Positions 36,027 to 49,200 of a DNA stretch of 64,000 nt are shown piece by piece. The stretch is from Cardinalis cardinalis (lineage: Eukaryota; Chordata; Aves; Passeriformes; Cardinalidae), in the NCBI GenBank assembly GCA_014549065.1, contig JACDOX010000013.1, forward strand, positions 124,001-188,000. The letters run 5' to 3'. Both the position numbers and the translations under genes were made by a program. The first letter of the stretch is position 1. Every line of letters starts with the position of its first letter. A model generated the notes under the pieces. That model was given only the letters and a program-made list of their open reading frames with translations, was not told the origin of the DNA and did not search any database.

Positions 36027-37420
36027 AAGACAAAGTTACACTTCCATCTAATCAACCTATTTTCTAGTACAATCCAGTCCAATCTCTGTTGAATATATCT
36101 AGACTACCAATCATACCACTGTGGAAAACATTCATATACTCTGCCCTAATTCAGTGTACTGGAACAGTGGATTTCTTTCAAACTTTCTAATACACATTAA
36201 GTTAAACAAATATACAAAATATTCATTTGCTTGCTACCAATAGTTCTGTTGCAAAATAAAATTAGAAAACAAAATGAAAACCAGTTGAATTATGTCAGCG
36301 CTGTGGACTGATGGGGACTGTTGGAAGGACACACAGTAGGGAGGACACAATCACTGAAGTATGCTTTCAAAATAAAGGTTTGTATTTGTGAGATTTAGAA
36401 TAATGTTGTAGCAACAAATGATTAAGGGAAGGAACAGAAGCTCTGAACTGTTTTATGTTACTCTTCCCCTCAAGAAGGTGGGTTCTTATTGATGCTTTAT
36501 CTTGTATTTCCCATTATATAGTTTATGTATTGTCCAGATGCTATAAAAGACTGGTAAAAAGTTGTCGTGTAAAGGAAAACTGTTGTACAAGATAAGCCAA
36601 TGTCTTTGGGCTGATTGCTCCTCCTATTTTTGTGCCATACAAAACTGCAATGTTTCACAAGGATAACCAAGATCAACATACAGTTCCTTTGCTTCATGCT
36701 GCGGGAAATGTTCATGTTAGAAAACTCATGGTTTATTTCATATTTTGTAAATATCACAGTGATCATATGAATACTTCCTTTGACACAAAGGATTTTCCTT
36801 AATGAAGGATGATCTGTTTGGTGTGTTAGTTTTGTCATCCAAATTGACCTCCTGCGAAACATTATGTACCTTCCTGAACATACTGAGAAATGTTCTGCCA
36901 AGCTATTATTTTAAAATCCTAGTGTCCTTTCTGAAAAGCACATTTCTTTCTTAGAAGACAGACAATGGAAGGTTAACGTTACCCTAAAAGTAAAATAAGG
37001 TCAAAGCTATTCAGAGTCATCAAATCATTTAACCTGGGAAAAGAATACTGACAGGCTGAACTAATCAAAGAGTTTGGTTGACTGATCATTGGCTCTCATG
37101 CTATGGGACTCTGTTGACTGTCCGCAGCTTGTTGATCCCTTCTGCTTCCCCTGTATTGCTGTAGCCATCAAAGAAGACACATCAGGAGCTCTGCTACAGT
37201 TCTAACCAGAAATAGGGCAAATATTTCTGAAATATTGATTAGTATCTTTAAGTCTAAGCCCTTCCTCAAACTGACAAAAATTTTTCTAAGCCTACTAAGC
37301 TGCTTGGAAAAAGTTCTCTTTGGTTTCCCAAAGAANCACTGGAAAGTCATGTAGTCTTGATGTGCCCGTGAAATAACAATAGTTGTAAAAAAATCTTCAT
37401 TTTGTGGCGTTTTTTAAATT

Positions 37421-37446
37421 TTGGTTTTGTTTTTTGTTTTGTTTTC
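37421..37446. repeat. (TTTTG)n simple repeat
   Basis: Imperfect run of TTTTG-like units in a T-rich tract. Confidence 0.85.
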
Positions 37447-38507
37447 ATCCTAATCCTGCCAGCTGTGCTTTCTTGGCTATATATTTGTACTTAATGGAAA
37501 AGCATTTGTAATTTAAGCTATATGTGATCTACACAGCTATATTTTCCCTAAAAGGGAGCATCCATTACCAGCAGTTATTGTTATACTGTGTTATTCCCCN
37601 GGTGGTTTACAATCAAGAATTTCAATGTCACCTTGTGTTTCGCCTTTACTTCCAAAGACCTTTGTTTGCTAGCAGTCCTTGATTGCCTCAAATCTTTCTC
37701 CTGTCCTGGTGCATGAAGATCTTACAGCTTTACTTCCTTTTTTTCTTCATATGAACTGCAATCAGTTCACCTTTTTTATAGTCTCTTAAATTTATTGAAG
37801 TAGCAACCAGTCAAGTGCTGTACAAGTCATGAAGTAATTAAAACTTGTAAGAAAGGCATCATTGTGCTCAATGGCAGGAATGGGGAAAGAAAAAAAATAA
37901 CCATATTCAGTTAGAGCCAAAAAGAACTCCCTAAAAAGCTCCTGCACTCTTTGAGAAACCAGATGGTTCAGGACTTACATGGTATATAGATGTGTTGCTA
38001 TCTGAATGTTAGAGAATTTATAGAGCTGCTAGAAAAAATCCTACACTCACAGAGCATAAATCTGCAATAATTCTGTTAGCCTTTGTGGGTATATGTCACT
38101 GCCAGGGAAATCAGAATGACTCTTTGTTTTCCCTGCTTTATGGGATGAATAACATGATCATCATAAATGCAGAGTGTCAGAAAAGCCCTGTGTTGCATCA
38201 CAGGGATGAGAATAGATTTCCTTTAATGTTGCTGGGCAGCAATTCAGACAAATAGATGCTCCTGATGAATACACACTGTAATGTCCAGCTCCTGCTCTTA
38301 ACACAGTGAATAANACTTTTTCTTCAAACTTGAATTTAATCAGAACAAAAAGAATACCTGGTCATTTGCTGTCTGCTTTTCTTAGGTTTGCCCTAGGCAA
38401 TTTTTAAATGACATCTTAGACAGTGTGGAAAGAAATAAAGAATTTAGGTTGAGGTTTTTAATGTCCTTTAGCTAGATTTCAGATTTTTGTGGGACTAAAC
38501 TGTTGCA

Positions 38508-38537
38508 ACCTGAAGATTTATCTTCAGGTGTCTGAAG
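38508..38537. repeat. Overlapping hairpins that exclude each other
   Basis: ACCTGAAGAT, a TT loop, then ATCTTCAGGT form a perfect 10-bp inverted repeat at 38508-38529. The right arm also contains CTTCAG, which pairs with CTGAAG at 38532-38537 across GTGT, so the two folds compete. The next bases are an A-rich tract. There is no RNA-gene context. Confidence 0.85.
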
Positions 38538-38540
38538 TTT

Positions 38541-38574
38541 AAACAAAAAAAACAAACAAACAAAAAAAAAAAAA
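38541..38574. repeat. A-rich (AAAC)n simple repeat
   Basis: A-rich run with several CAAA units. A poly(A)-like tract, but without a recognisable retrocopy upstream on the plus strand. Confidence 0.9.
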
Positions 38575-41500
38575 CCATAAGAAAAAATTGGACAGTATAT
38601 CAACACTTGTTTGTCCTTTTCCCTATTCCGGATAGAAAGTGATTTTTTAAGGGAAAAAAATTAGTATTTTATATATGTGAACCCCTGTACTGGACAGTAT
38701 TTACAGTGGAAGGCCAGGTTTATTCACCAATGGTTTGTTCACTGGAAGGCTGAACTCAGATATGGAGGTCAGAAGGACAATCTCCACACAGGGAGCAGCT
38801 TGATATATCCATGTCTGGAAAAGAAGCTGTGAATGGATTCAGCAAGAGGGGGTGGGCAGCATCAGGCCCAAGCTTCTGTCCATACTACCTAGGCTCATGG
38901 GTGTCTAGCTTCTGAACAATCCTGGCCTAGGAGCAGAGCAGNTCATCTGAGACCGTGTGTGCTGAAAACAGTACTTCGGTGGTACAGCCTGAAGCAGGTC
39001 ACAGACCTATTTGGTGCTCAGGCTCACTGTGCTGCTTTTGGAGCTCTATGACCTGGTTCAGGGAGAAGCAAGGAAGTAAGGAGGGCTTACCTACTGGCTA
39101 TTTTTTTTTCCTCAATCANATTAGAACATCAAAAAATGTGTTAAAATTGTTACTACAATATTAGTCTGACCTCCGGCTTTGTGNTTGAATGTGCAGAAGC
39201 TGTGAGTCATTAGATATCAGTTCATAAGCCAATATAAACTCTTGTTTACCTAACAGGAAATTATTTCAATTGATNCCTTCTAAGAAATGCTTTTAGGGTT
39301 AATTACATATTTCCATAAATAATATTCCTAGCAGCCACTATGAAGCCAGAAACTAATCATGGTAACAGACATCTTAAAATATTGTGGATGATATCTACTA
39401 TTGGCCAGGCATGGATTTGCAGGGTAAATANAAATTTACAGCACTGTATTAGGACAGTGTGAGGCACCAAAACCTGTTACACACTGTGGAAGAGACAGTT
39501 CCATGGTTGCCATCCATTTCAGAAAAATCAGGAACTGGAAAGGAGATGTATTGCAGGCANTGACAGTTTACTGAAAGGTGGCAGGTAGTGGCAATGGTAT
39601 TCTGAAAGGCAGACTTCTGCCATGGCAGAGCTGGGTCAGGAATGTCACAGCACCTAAAGGAGGAAAAATGTCTCCAGATCTCACACTGCACTGATCTCAT
39701 GAGAAAGGGGGTAGAGGTTCCCATTGTCTGCCAGGCCNGCCATGGTTCTTGCCATGGACAACAGGTTCCAATGGAAATCTTCTATGGTTTCTAATCTAAA
39801 GGATATTTCTAAAAGCATTGCTGCCATTGCCAACCATTTCTGTTGATATCAAGCAGGGCACTAGAGTCAAAGGTTCAGCTCCCTAGTCTAACANGCCTTT
39901 CTGCACTGTAGTATTAAAAGACAAAGTGAGAGTGCTTTATATCCCATATCGTGGCTGACACAAAACTAAGATAGTTCTATTTGTGGCATACATAATATTT
40001 TTCATAATTGGAGATTCAAACCTTTATTTTTAAAATACAAAGGAACATCATATTTTTACAGTATTCATAAACAAATTAGAATAAAAGCAGTCTAAATCTG
40101 AATGGTACAAAATGCATACCTTCATGAAGTTCAGAATTGCCATATACTTCTAGTTTTTATTAAACATGGCTGACTACTTAATGGGCTGATTAATGTTTGA
40201 GATAATTTGCAACTCTAACAGCATAACATGAAGTTTGTATTTTGAAGTGAAAGATCTTAATTATTCTAATCATCTTCAAAAGTCTTTTAAAATACAACAC
40301 CGTTATCCAGTGCCAGGAGTTTGTATGTGTCTTCGCAGCAGAAAATGGATACAATGAGGGGTGTGCCAGCCAGAGTCTGCATGGAATTGATATTAGCAGA
40401 AATATCTGTTTGAAATAACAGTTGTTTCTTTGTTTAACTGAATTCTTTTCCAGAGCTGACAAAAATTCAGAACAATATTGTGAATGAAAAATAGGTATGT
40501 TTATTAAGCAAAACGTAACAGATCTTATTTTCAGGCTGATTCTAGTGGTTCTAGTATGCATTTGAAATTTGAGCCTTCTTGTGTCAAAAATCNACTTGTA
40601 TTAAACACATTTGGAACATTTCTGTTGTACTGAATTTCTGAGGGGGAAATCTTCCTTAAAGTGAAAAACCACAGTGCAGAGCTATAAGTATATGCACGAG
40701 AGGATTACAAATCAGATAAGCTAATTTTGAAAAGGACAAGAATCTCACATTTTGCATACTTTTTGTCTCTTAGTAAATTATTGAAGTCCGTTCTATTTGC
40801 TAGACAAATCTTGCAAAATTCAGAAAATATATTTTAGAAGAATTGCCTGGATTAAATGTAAGGTTTCAACAAACCTGAATATACCTTCAAATATTTCTTT
40901 CTTAGCTACTTGACTGTGTTATCTGACATACTGCTGTTGAATTTTCATTTAGAGAAATGATCTTCAGTAACTCTAAGTAATAAGATGACAGAAATGTGAT
41001 CAGCTATTGGAGTTATATTTGCATGTCTTGAAAAACCGATTACCATTTTACATTTCTATATGAAGAGCCCAAATTCTGCTCTGCTGCAACAAATTGATCT
41101 AAGATGAATTGTGATGATGGTGCTGCAAGCAGGATTCAACTTCTATATGAACATCAGTCTGAAATGGCAACCCAGGTCAACAAATCCATTTCCCTGTACT
41201 AACAGGCATCTGCAGAGTCTTGAATGTCCTAAACCCCCTGCTTCCTGCTATAATAGTCCCAAAGTTTTATTTGGGACAAACAACAACTACAAAAAAATAA
41301 TTTAAAAAAATCCATAATGACCTACAGAAAGTAAGCAGGATGAATAAAAGATATTGCTAATACTGTAGATTCCTGTATAANAGGATTTTTTTTATATTTG
41401 CATAAGATACCTAGGACAAAGACTATGCCCTTCAATATAGAGGGACACAACAAAACAAGCAAAAAACCCTACAAGAGTTCCACTTAGATTAGGGGGAAAG

Positions 41501-41942
41501 TTTTTCCTGGTTCTAAATCTGGCTATCAGTTCAACTATAAGCTTGCTTCAAATGGCACTGGGAGCACCTCAGCACTGTGCCTTTGCATCCTGTCTAGACA
41601 TGTGGCCTGTTTCCAGTTGGCTGGTCATTAGANGAAGAGAACAAAAGTCAAACAAAAAAATCCCTATGAGGCAATTTATACATCAAGAGAGAAAAAGAAA
41701 AAAAAATAATCCGTCTTGGCCCAAAGGCAGCCAGTGAATGCCCTGAAGCAGAGAATTAATATAATACACATCACAAGGAAGCAGTGATCCAATCTCCTTT
41801 CAATACTTCTTGGAGACTTGGACCCAAAAATTTACATCTGTCCAACCTTGTGTTTGGTATTTGAAGGCGTAGCCATCAAAACAATTTTTGCAAGTATAAC
41901 TTCTCACTCTGGAAAAGAAAAGAGAAGCTTTTATCTTTGTAG

Positions 41943-41960
41943 AATAAATAAATAAATAAT
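41943..41960. repeat. (AATA)n microsatellite
   Basis: Short, nearly perfect tetranucleotide run of about four AATA units. Confidence 0.9.
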
Positions 41961-44900
41961 GATCTAAAGTGACATTTCAAAGCCTGAAGTCAGCAAAACA
42001 AGTNCCTCATTCCCAGAATCTGCTGGTAGCTGGTCATCTTGGAAATGTAGGCAAAGAGAAGATGTGCAGGCAAAGAAACTGGGAGCAAAGGTTTCACAGC
42101 AGCATACAGAGTGCCCTGTGAGAGCCTTGAAGAAAAGGTCCATGCCATTCTGTGACCTTATCACATATTAAGGTTCGCTTCTTGGACATGCTATTACTCA
42201 GAAAACCCAAGCACAAGAACCTGTATTAGTAGAATTGGGTACTTGACTGGATTTCTGGGAAGTTTCATTTCATGTTCTAGGCACAGCACTTAAATTCTGT
42301 CACAAGAGGCCTATTACATCTGTAAAAACTTTCGAAATAAAGTTGTGGTGAAGGCCATGGAGATCATAGGAATACAAGTATTTAGGGACATAAGAGTTCT
42401 AGTTTATTTCTCTAGCATCCTAAGCTCATTTTTTCTGGTGTATCTACTTTGCTTTTACCAAGTTATCCATTCCTATTTGCTAACATAGGCNAATCAAATA
42501 TAGACTCTATGGAAGATGAATATATTGCCCTCATCTAGACCATTATATTTGTGTCTCTGTGTGTGCATTTCTGAACTGAAAGAAAAGAACTAATTTTTTT
42601 TATTTCTTCTAACTTGAGAAGAAAATATCCATTATTTTTATTAGAGGTGAATTTGTTTCAAAGAATATTGTTTGTGTTGCCGTAGTGCTAAAATTCCAGC
42701 TGGAGATGGATTCCATGCCTATTTGGCATGCTCTGTACACATCTATAACAAAAAGTATGCCTGATCCNAAAACCTTACCATCTGCACAGTTAATGGGAGG
42801 TAACAATAGGCTGCAGCAGAATGAAGAAATAGAGACACAGTTTAGTCAGCCATAACAGGCATCAACCTGAAATGAGCCAAAGACTTATCTTACAGTGCTT
42901 ACTCAAAGCAAAGNGTTCTGGTATCTGATGCACCCCTGTTTTGCACTGTGTAGAAGGAGAACCCTTCAGAAAGGTCATTCCTCTTTCTGGCCATCATTTG
43001 TTGCCAGTGATTTCCATGACAAAAGAAAGACTATTACTAATTTAGTATATACACATTACAAAGAGAAGGGTTTGCACTGATCCACATGATCATGGTCATT
43101 AAAAAGAAATAAAATGGAGTCTTCTTGTGCACATAATATTTCAGATTTCAAAAGATGGCAATGAAAATGACAATAGAAAAGCAAAGTTATTCTAAAGGAA
43201 AGAGGATATACAGTCAGATTTACAAGCAAATAATACAAGTTCACTTCCACTAGATAGGATTTGATAATACAGGAAAATTATAATTTTCTTTATATACATT
43301 TAATACCATGAAGTTGAATATTGTTTAGATTGTTTATAGCTAAAAGTCCCCTTCAGTGCATAAGATGTGTGAGAGACTTTATGTACATTTTTATTTAATC
43401 CTTTTTAATGGCAGATATTATTGCATCAAACCGATTTATAGCAGATGATTTTTACACAACCAAAATCACAATGACTGAGCAGAAGTGCTCTCTCAGTTTG
43501 CATTTTTAGGCAGTTTGGCAGTTGCCAACTCATAGAAAGTTGCATAAATGAATATATATTTTGATAGAAATTGTTTCTTGGTAGGAAAAAAATTGTTCTA
43601 TTTACAACCTAATGCACACTTTTAATTTTGAATATATTGCATTCTTGAAAAAGTAGAAAGAATAAAATTGTAACTTCTAAAAGAATACATCTTCTTCAAT
43701 ATATTTTCTTCAAGTAAAAAAAAATCTTTCTCCAAATACAGACAAATAAGATTTTTCCTGTGCATTTAATACATAGCTAGTGACTCATGAATTATAGCTC
43801 TTAAGTACCAAATTGGATAGCTGACATCCCACAGAGTGAGAAAATGCCTTCCCTCCCCTCTGAACAACTGTTTCCTAGGGCTTCCTGACTAAAGAAAAGA
43901 AAAAGGTTTCATAAATGGAATTTTTTTTCCCCCAAGGATTGGGGGTATATTTGCACTGAATTCTTGATTTCCTGATTTCACACTCTATAATGAACCACAG
44001 GTTTCTCTAACATTAGTACCACAGGAGCTGAGGTTGGGTACCTGATGCTCCCCTTGTCCTCCTTAGGCTGTCTTGCTGCTCAGCCTGCTTTTCTGGTAGT
44101 CCCGACCCACTGAGTCCTACCAGGAATGGATGTCATGGAAATGCACTTGGAGCAGGGATGAGGATNTAGCAGAATGAACATGCTGTCAAACTGCATCTGT
44201 CTTTTCCGTATTAATGGTAGGAAAATAGAGATACATATTGCAGCTATACAGTAAAACAGTATCTCATCCAGACCTCAGCTTGTATGGGTATGTAGCAAAT
44301 TCACAATATCACGTAACCAGAAATCCAATGCTTGGATTGCATAATANCCTAGAGTGATGCAAGGGATAGTTTAGGTCCATATGTGGGTGAGGTTTGTCTG
44401 AGGACACACATGGGATTACAGAAAGACACTGCTTTCTGGCTNTTTTTTTGAAGTTGTAAACAACCTTTTCCAAAATATATAATTTTGCATATGTATTTAG
44501 GAAAGGAAGACATGTACCATTCATTTGATAAAAAGATGGACTAATTATCAGGCAGCCAGATGGCAAAATACAAANGATAATTCACAGGCAATCATTCAGC
44601 ACAGATCAACACCTCCCGTATGGCTCCCACACCCCAACACCAGTTAAAAACACAGAGCTGCATAAATGAAATACTGCAAGGATCTCAAGAAACCATCTCA
44701 TCCATCCTCTTGCATCCAGCAGGGAAATTTTTGGTCAGTGCAATACAATTTNATTCCACAGAAAGTCTCTATGGACAAAAGGTTTCAGTAGTTAAAAATT
44801 CCTTCAAATGTAAAATAGAAAACAACAAGAAATCCTCCTAAACCCCAGGGCAAAACCTTGAGGAATTCACAGAAACCTAAGCCACAAAAACCTCAGAATA

Positions 44901-46196
44901 CAGAATAACCACAACACATCCTGACTGCTGCAGACATGTGTTTCTTTAATGTGGTTACAAGCAGAGCATGCACTAGGAATATTTTTATTGCACATGGGAT
45001 CATTCACATACAAACTGAGCAAACNAAAAAATACATTTCTGTAACATGTGCAGAAAACCCAGCATCTGACAGACTGCATTAGAAGCTTTGCTGTAATGGG
45101 CTCCCAGAAAGCAATATGATGGACAAGCTATAAGAACCTGAACAGAATATGAACAACATTCACCACATCTCAGAGCCAAGAAAAGCACTGATGAATCTGT
45201 GCAGGCAGGGACGCAGCTGCTGCGGGCTGCATGTGTGGAACAATGCAGGTGCTCCTGCCCTGCCACAAAACACAAACATGAGCTCTCCTAGGCACTGACA
45301 GCANGGAAGGGGACCCAAAATCTATGAACACCTGTAAGTTTATCTTCATAAAAATTTATTTTGAAAGACTGTAATGCCTATGCTCACTGTGGACTCAGAC
45401 ACACGTTAAGTCAGAGCTCTTCCTTGTGCAGCTCTTGATTTGCACCTGAGCAATGTTACTATGTGGCATCCTATGGTCTGGAGACGAGTTTTGGGCTTGT
45501 CTTTGTGCCACAGTGCTGCGTGTACAGCACATCACCTGCTGGCTGGCTGAGGACAAATGGCAGAGAATGGCATCTTACTGTGGTTTTTAATTAATTCCAG
45601 ACTCTGCACTAGTTTCTCNAAGAAAAAAGAGATGGTAAAAACCTTTTATGCATTCACCAGTGTCAGCAGAGAATATATTTGGTGTTGTCTTCTCTGTGTT
45701 TAGAAGAGAAAATAAGTCAGAATGTATGTACTTAATTAGTGCCATTTCTGCACAAAACTCCTAATTAACATTCATGGTAGTCTGCTTTAAAGAACTGCTG
45801 CTTTTTCTTTTTCTATATTTGCTGGTTGGTTGGATTGAGTATTTTCCCTCCCTGAATACAAGAAAGCAGGACAGGAATGTTGAGTTTCTTTCCCTTGAAA
45901 ACGTTCCTGGTGAACACTGACCAGAGCCACTTCTGTGCTGGCGCTGGTGGCAGGCAAAAGGTCCAGCTTTCAAACAGTGCTGGCTTTTTGGTGCCCTCAC
46001 ATGTGAACTGTGGATGCCAAATCTGCTCTAAAGTTGCCACAGCTCAGCCTTCTGAAACCTCAACAGTCATGGGAGATGTGAAGCCAGAAGGAGGGTGGTG
46101 AGCACTGGGAGGGATCCTTGACTGCAGACGCTGTCTGCCTGGTTTTGCAAGCTCGTGCATTTTGCCTGTCACTTTCAGGACCAAATCCAGTGCCGT

Positions 46197-46242
46197 TGCC
46201 TGGTCCAATGCCAGGATGCCTGGTCAAATGCCCAATCAAATG
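46197..46242. repeat. Degenerate tandem repeat, about 20-bp unit
   Basis: TGCCTGGTCCAATGCC at 46197 recurs 20 bases later as TGCCTGGTCAAATGCC, followed by a shortened CAATCAAATGC copy. A small local duplication. Confidence 0.8.
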
Positions 46243-49200
46243 CTACATACACTAGAAAATTGCAACTAGGAAAGTTTATGAGGGAAGGAAGAGCTTTTTA
46301 TTTTTGAGTTTTAGCGTTCAGGTATTTGCACAACTCCTGTGGCTATCAGTTTGTGCTAGGGGTTTTTCTCCTGTTTGGTGCTTTAAAATTTAACTTTTCA
46401 TATGCACTGCAAATGTAATAGGCATATACACTTTATTTATATTTACGTCTACAAATGGACATGTTTGAAATATTTTGGGNTGTAAGTACATAAGGGAAAG
46501 GGAAAAGGGAAGCATATCATAGAACCAAACACATAAAATGTGAGAAAAGCATTTTTGCATGCATATATAGTGTAAACAGCAAATTTAACTGTATTTTCTA
46601 CAAGAACTACTGAATGGCTGGTAGCAGATTTTCTTACATTAACCTAGCTACCAGAAATTTAACACTGTGAAACAATAAGCATAGAAATGTCACTTATTCA
46701 GCTAATATACAGCTATCTTTCATATTCAGNTTTTGCTGGAATGCTAATTGGAAATTTGAATGTCAGGCTCTTGTTAATAGACTAGTCCCTGAGGGGTACC
46801 TGCATAACAATACATTCCCTCCTTCTCTGTTCCTCCAGTTGGAGATCACCTCTGCCTGAGTTCTGATCTTTCCATAATACTTTAGATGCTTAGGGAAAGG
46901 CTGCTATAAGTCAAGATATTGGGAGAAACAAAAGTGGCTTTGTTGAATGTGAAAACACTTAGGAAGCCTGTGAAGTGAGTGCTATGTACTTAGTTTCCCT
47001 GGAGTTTCATTTTCACAAGATTACAAAACAGTGCATTTCAAATAACAGAGCAGACAGGCTGTGTTTCACTGACTGCACAGATTCCCTGCTCAGATGTTCC
47101 CAATAGCTCTACTTTCTGAATGGGNAGGATGTAACTGCTCCCACCATGAACTGTCACTGACTACTTCTACACGTGCTAAGTCTTTCTGGGGATTCATATT
47201 TTTTGTTGCAATATTTACATCGTGCTTGACATCTTCAAGATAATTTCATAATCTTGGGAAATTTACTCAGACAACCATACATTTCTAGGCACTTTTTTCT
47301 TCAAGAAGCCCTGTAGTGGGTCAAAGAGTGTTATTGGTTTTGGTCTTTTTCAGAATAAAGTGTGCCGCTTCCTGTAACAACTGCATCGGAACCATGCAGC
47401 CAAATGATGTAAATACTCCAGGATANGGGTGGTTGCTCCTGGAATTCAAGAACTACCTCAGAAGTCTTTGATTTATATCCAGGGCCAACACTATATTTGG
47501 AGTACAAATTAAAAATTTCTGCAGCCTTTGTAAAGTATAATTGTAACTAGTGTAACTATGAAAGATATTTTAAAGTATTGAAACAAAAGGCTTCTCCTTC
47601 TTCTGAGCAAGATTCAGTTCTTACTGGAAAAGGAAGCCAGAACACAAAGGAAATCACCTTGGAGCTGACCACTTTGCTGAGAGTAAAATAGAAAATTTAT
47701 TCCACAGCACTCCTCTGCAGAGCCATTAGCAAGAACTGATTTTGTAAAGTCTTTTCTATGTATTTACCCCAGATTAAATCTGATCTGCATTGTGACATAA
47801 TCTTGATAAAGCAGAGTATCCTAAAAAGGTTAAGACAAACATGACTTGAAGACAGGAGGCCTTTTGTCCAGAACCCCCTATTCATATGAATTGTAAGCTA
47901 CAAGCACATGNGATGTGTGCTACAATCAGAGTCACGGCCACAGTGGAGTAAGAGAGGCACCAGATGGTGACAGATGTGAGGCCACCACCTCNGGGTGCTC
48001 TGCAGGTCCAGGGCAGGCTCTGGAAGAAGCATCTGGCAGCTGAGATGAACAAAGAGGGCAGTGAGACCAGGGGCAAAGAGCTCCAGAGAAAAGAGTACTG
48101 GGGGGAATAAAACAAACATGTCTGGCCTACAAAAATATCCTGCTCTTTTCTGAACACAATGAACAGCTTTGTGCATAGCCCTGCAAGGCCTATGTATAAG
48201 CAGTGCTCAGTTAATTTATCTTATTAAAATAATTTTATTTGGGAAGAGAGAAAAACCTATGAACACTTNCTGCATCTGAAATTCACTTGTATGAAGAAAA
48301 CCTCTAGTGCTTATTTTCATACAGTTAGCTCTGTTTCATACTATCCTAATCCCAGTTATTTCAGCAGACATTTTACAGTATGACAGCTGAGGCCTGAGTG
48401 GGTCCTTACAAGGAACTTTAAGCATCATAATCTTGGAGGGGATTTTTCATCTTGTGGGATAAAATTTTTAACTATTCGGAGCATAGTTTTTATACACCTT
48501 TTAAATGTTGTGTGTAAGGGGCCATAAACAGCCTTGGTGGAAATGAAAGTTTGAAATCACTCTGCTGAAAGTTTCAAACATTTGTGAGATTCACTATTTA
48601 TAGACTGATTAAATGTACAGGTCTACTAGCAAAAAGGATAGTTCTCTGCATATTTTGTGTTGTTCCTATTTATGCTTCCCCTTCGCAGAAAGCACCCATT
48701 GCATTTAGCTCTTACACATAGGTGACTGCTCTACAGTTTTGAGGTTTCTCTTTCCATTTCTCAGTCTGCAGCACTTGAAATTCAATGAAGATTAGATTTT
48801 TCATATTTGAGTTGGGTGATGATTTTATTGGAATCTTGACTAAGGAGATCAAAGACAAAATTCTAACCTCTGTAATGCTTGTAGCACTCATAGACAAACA
48901 CAGTGTATACCCTGCATCTTTATAAGGGAACTTGTTTTCCTTAACTTTTTGCATTAACCATATGGTACCCTGTAAAAATAANAAGTCTGCCCAGAAAAGG
49001 TGAATAATGTGACTCCACTAGCATCAGCCCTCACTCTATCAGTACTGTGTCTTGCTGCTCTTCATTCCCCATCCTAAGCAGTGTGCCACAAAGGTCATTC
49101 TTCTGCTAAAAGAAAGGCTTCTGTGATGCTTAAATAATGTTAAAATGTAGGGAACATGTATAAATCCACCACAAGCAGCTTTTTGAAGTGAAGACCATGA

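Larger units (their letters stand above)
36027..46196. other. Non-coding, AT-rich, no gene or interspersed repeat seen
   Basis: About 10 kb without recognisable coding sequence. Frames above 100 codons at 36497-36901 and 40190-40561 (both minus) have no domain. No CR1 tail or LTR edge was found. A palindromic TTGGCA-GT-TGCCAA at 43515-43528 resembles an NFI site but has a 4-base spacer between TTGGC and GCCAA where NFI prefers 5. Simple repeats and a hairpin are listed separately. Confidence 0.6.

Noticed and set aside
38541..38574. Poly(A)-like tract as the end of a processed pseudogene
   Set aside because: No recognisable coding sequence lies upstream, and the tract contains regular C interruptions typical of a simple repeat.
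43515..43528. NFI-like palindrome TTGGCA-GT-TGCCAA
   Set aside because: The spacer between TTGGC and GCCAA is 4 bases instead of the preferred 5, and a single site in 64 kb has little weight.
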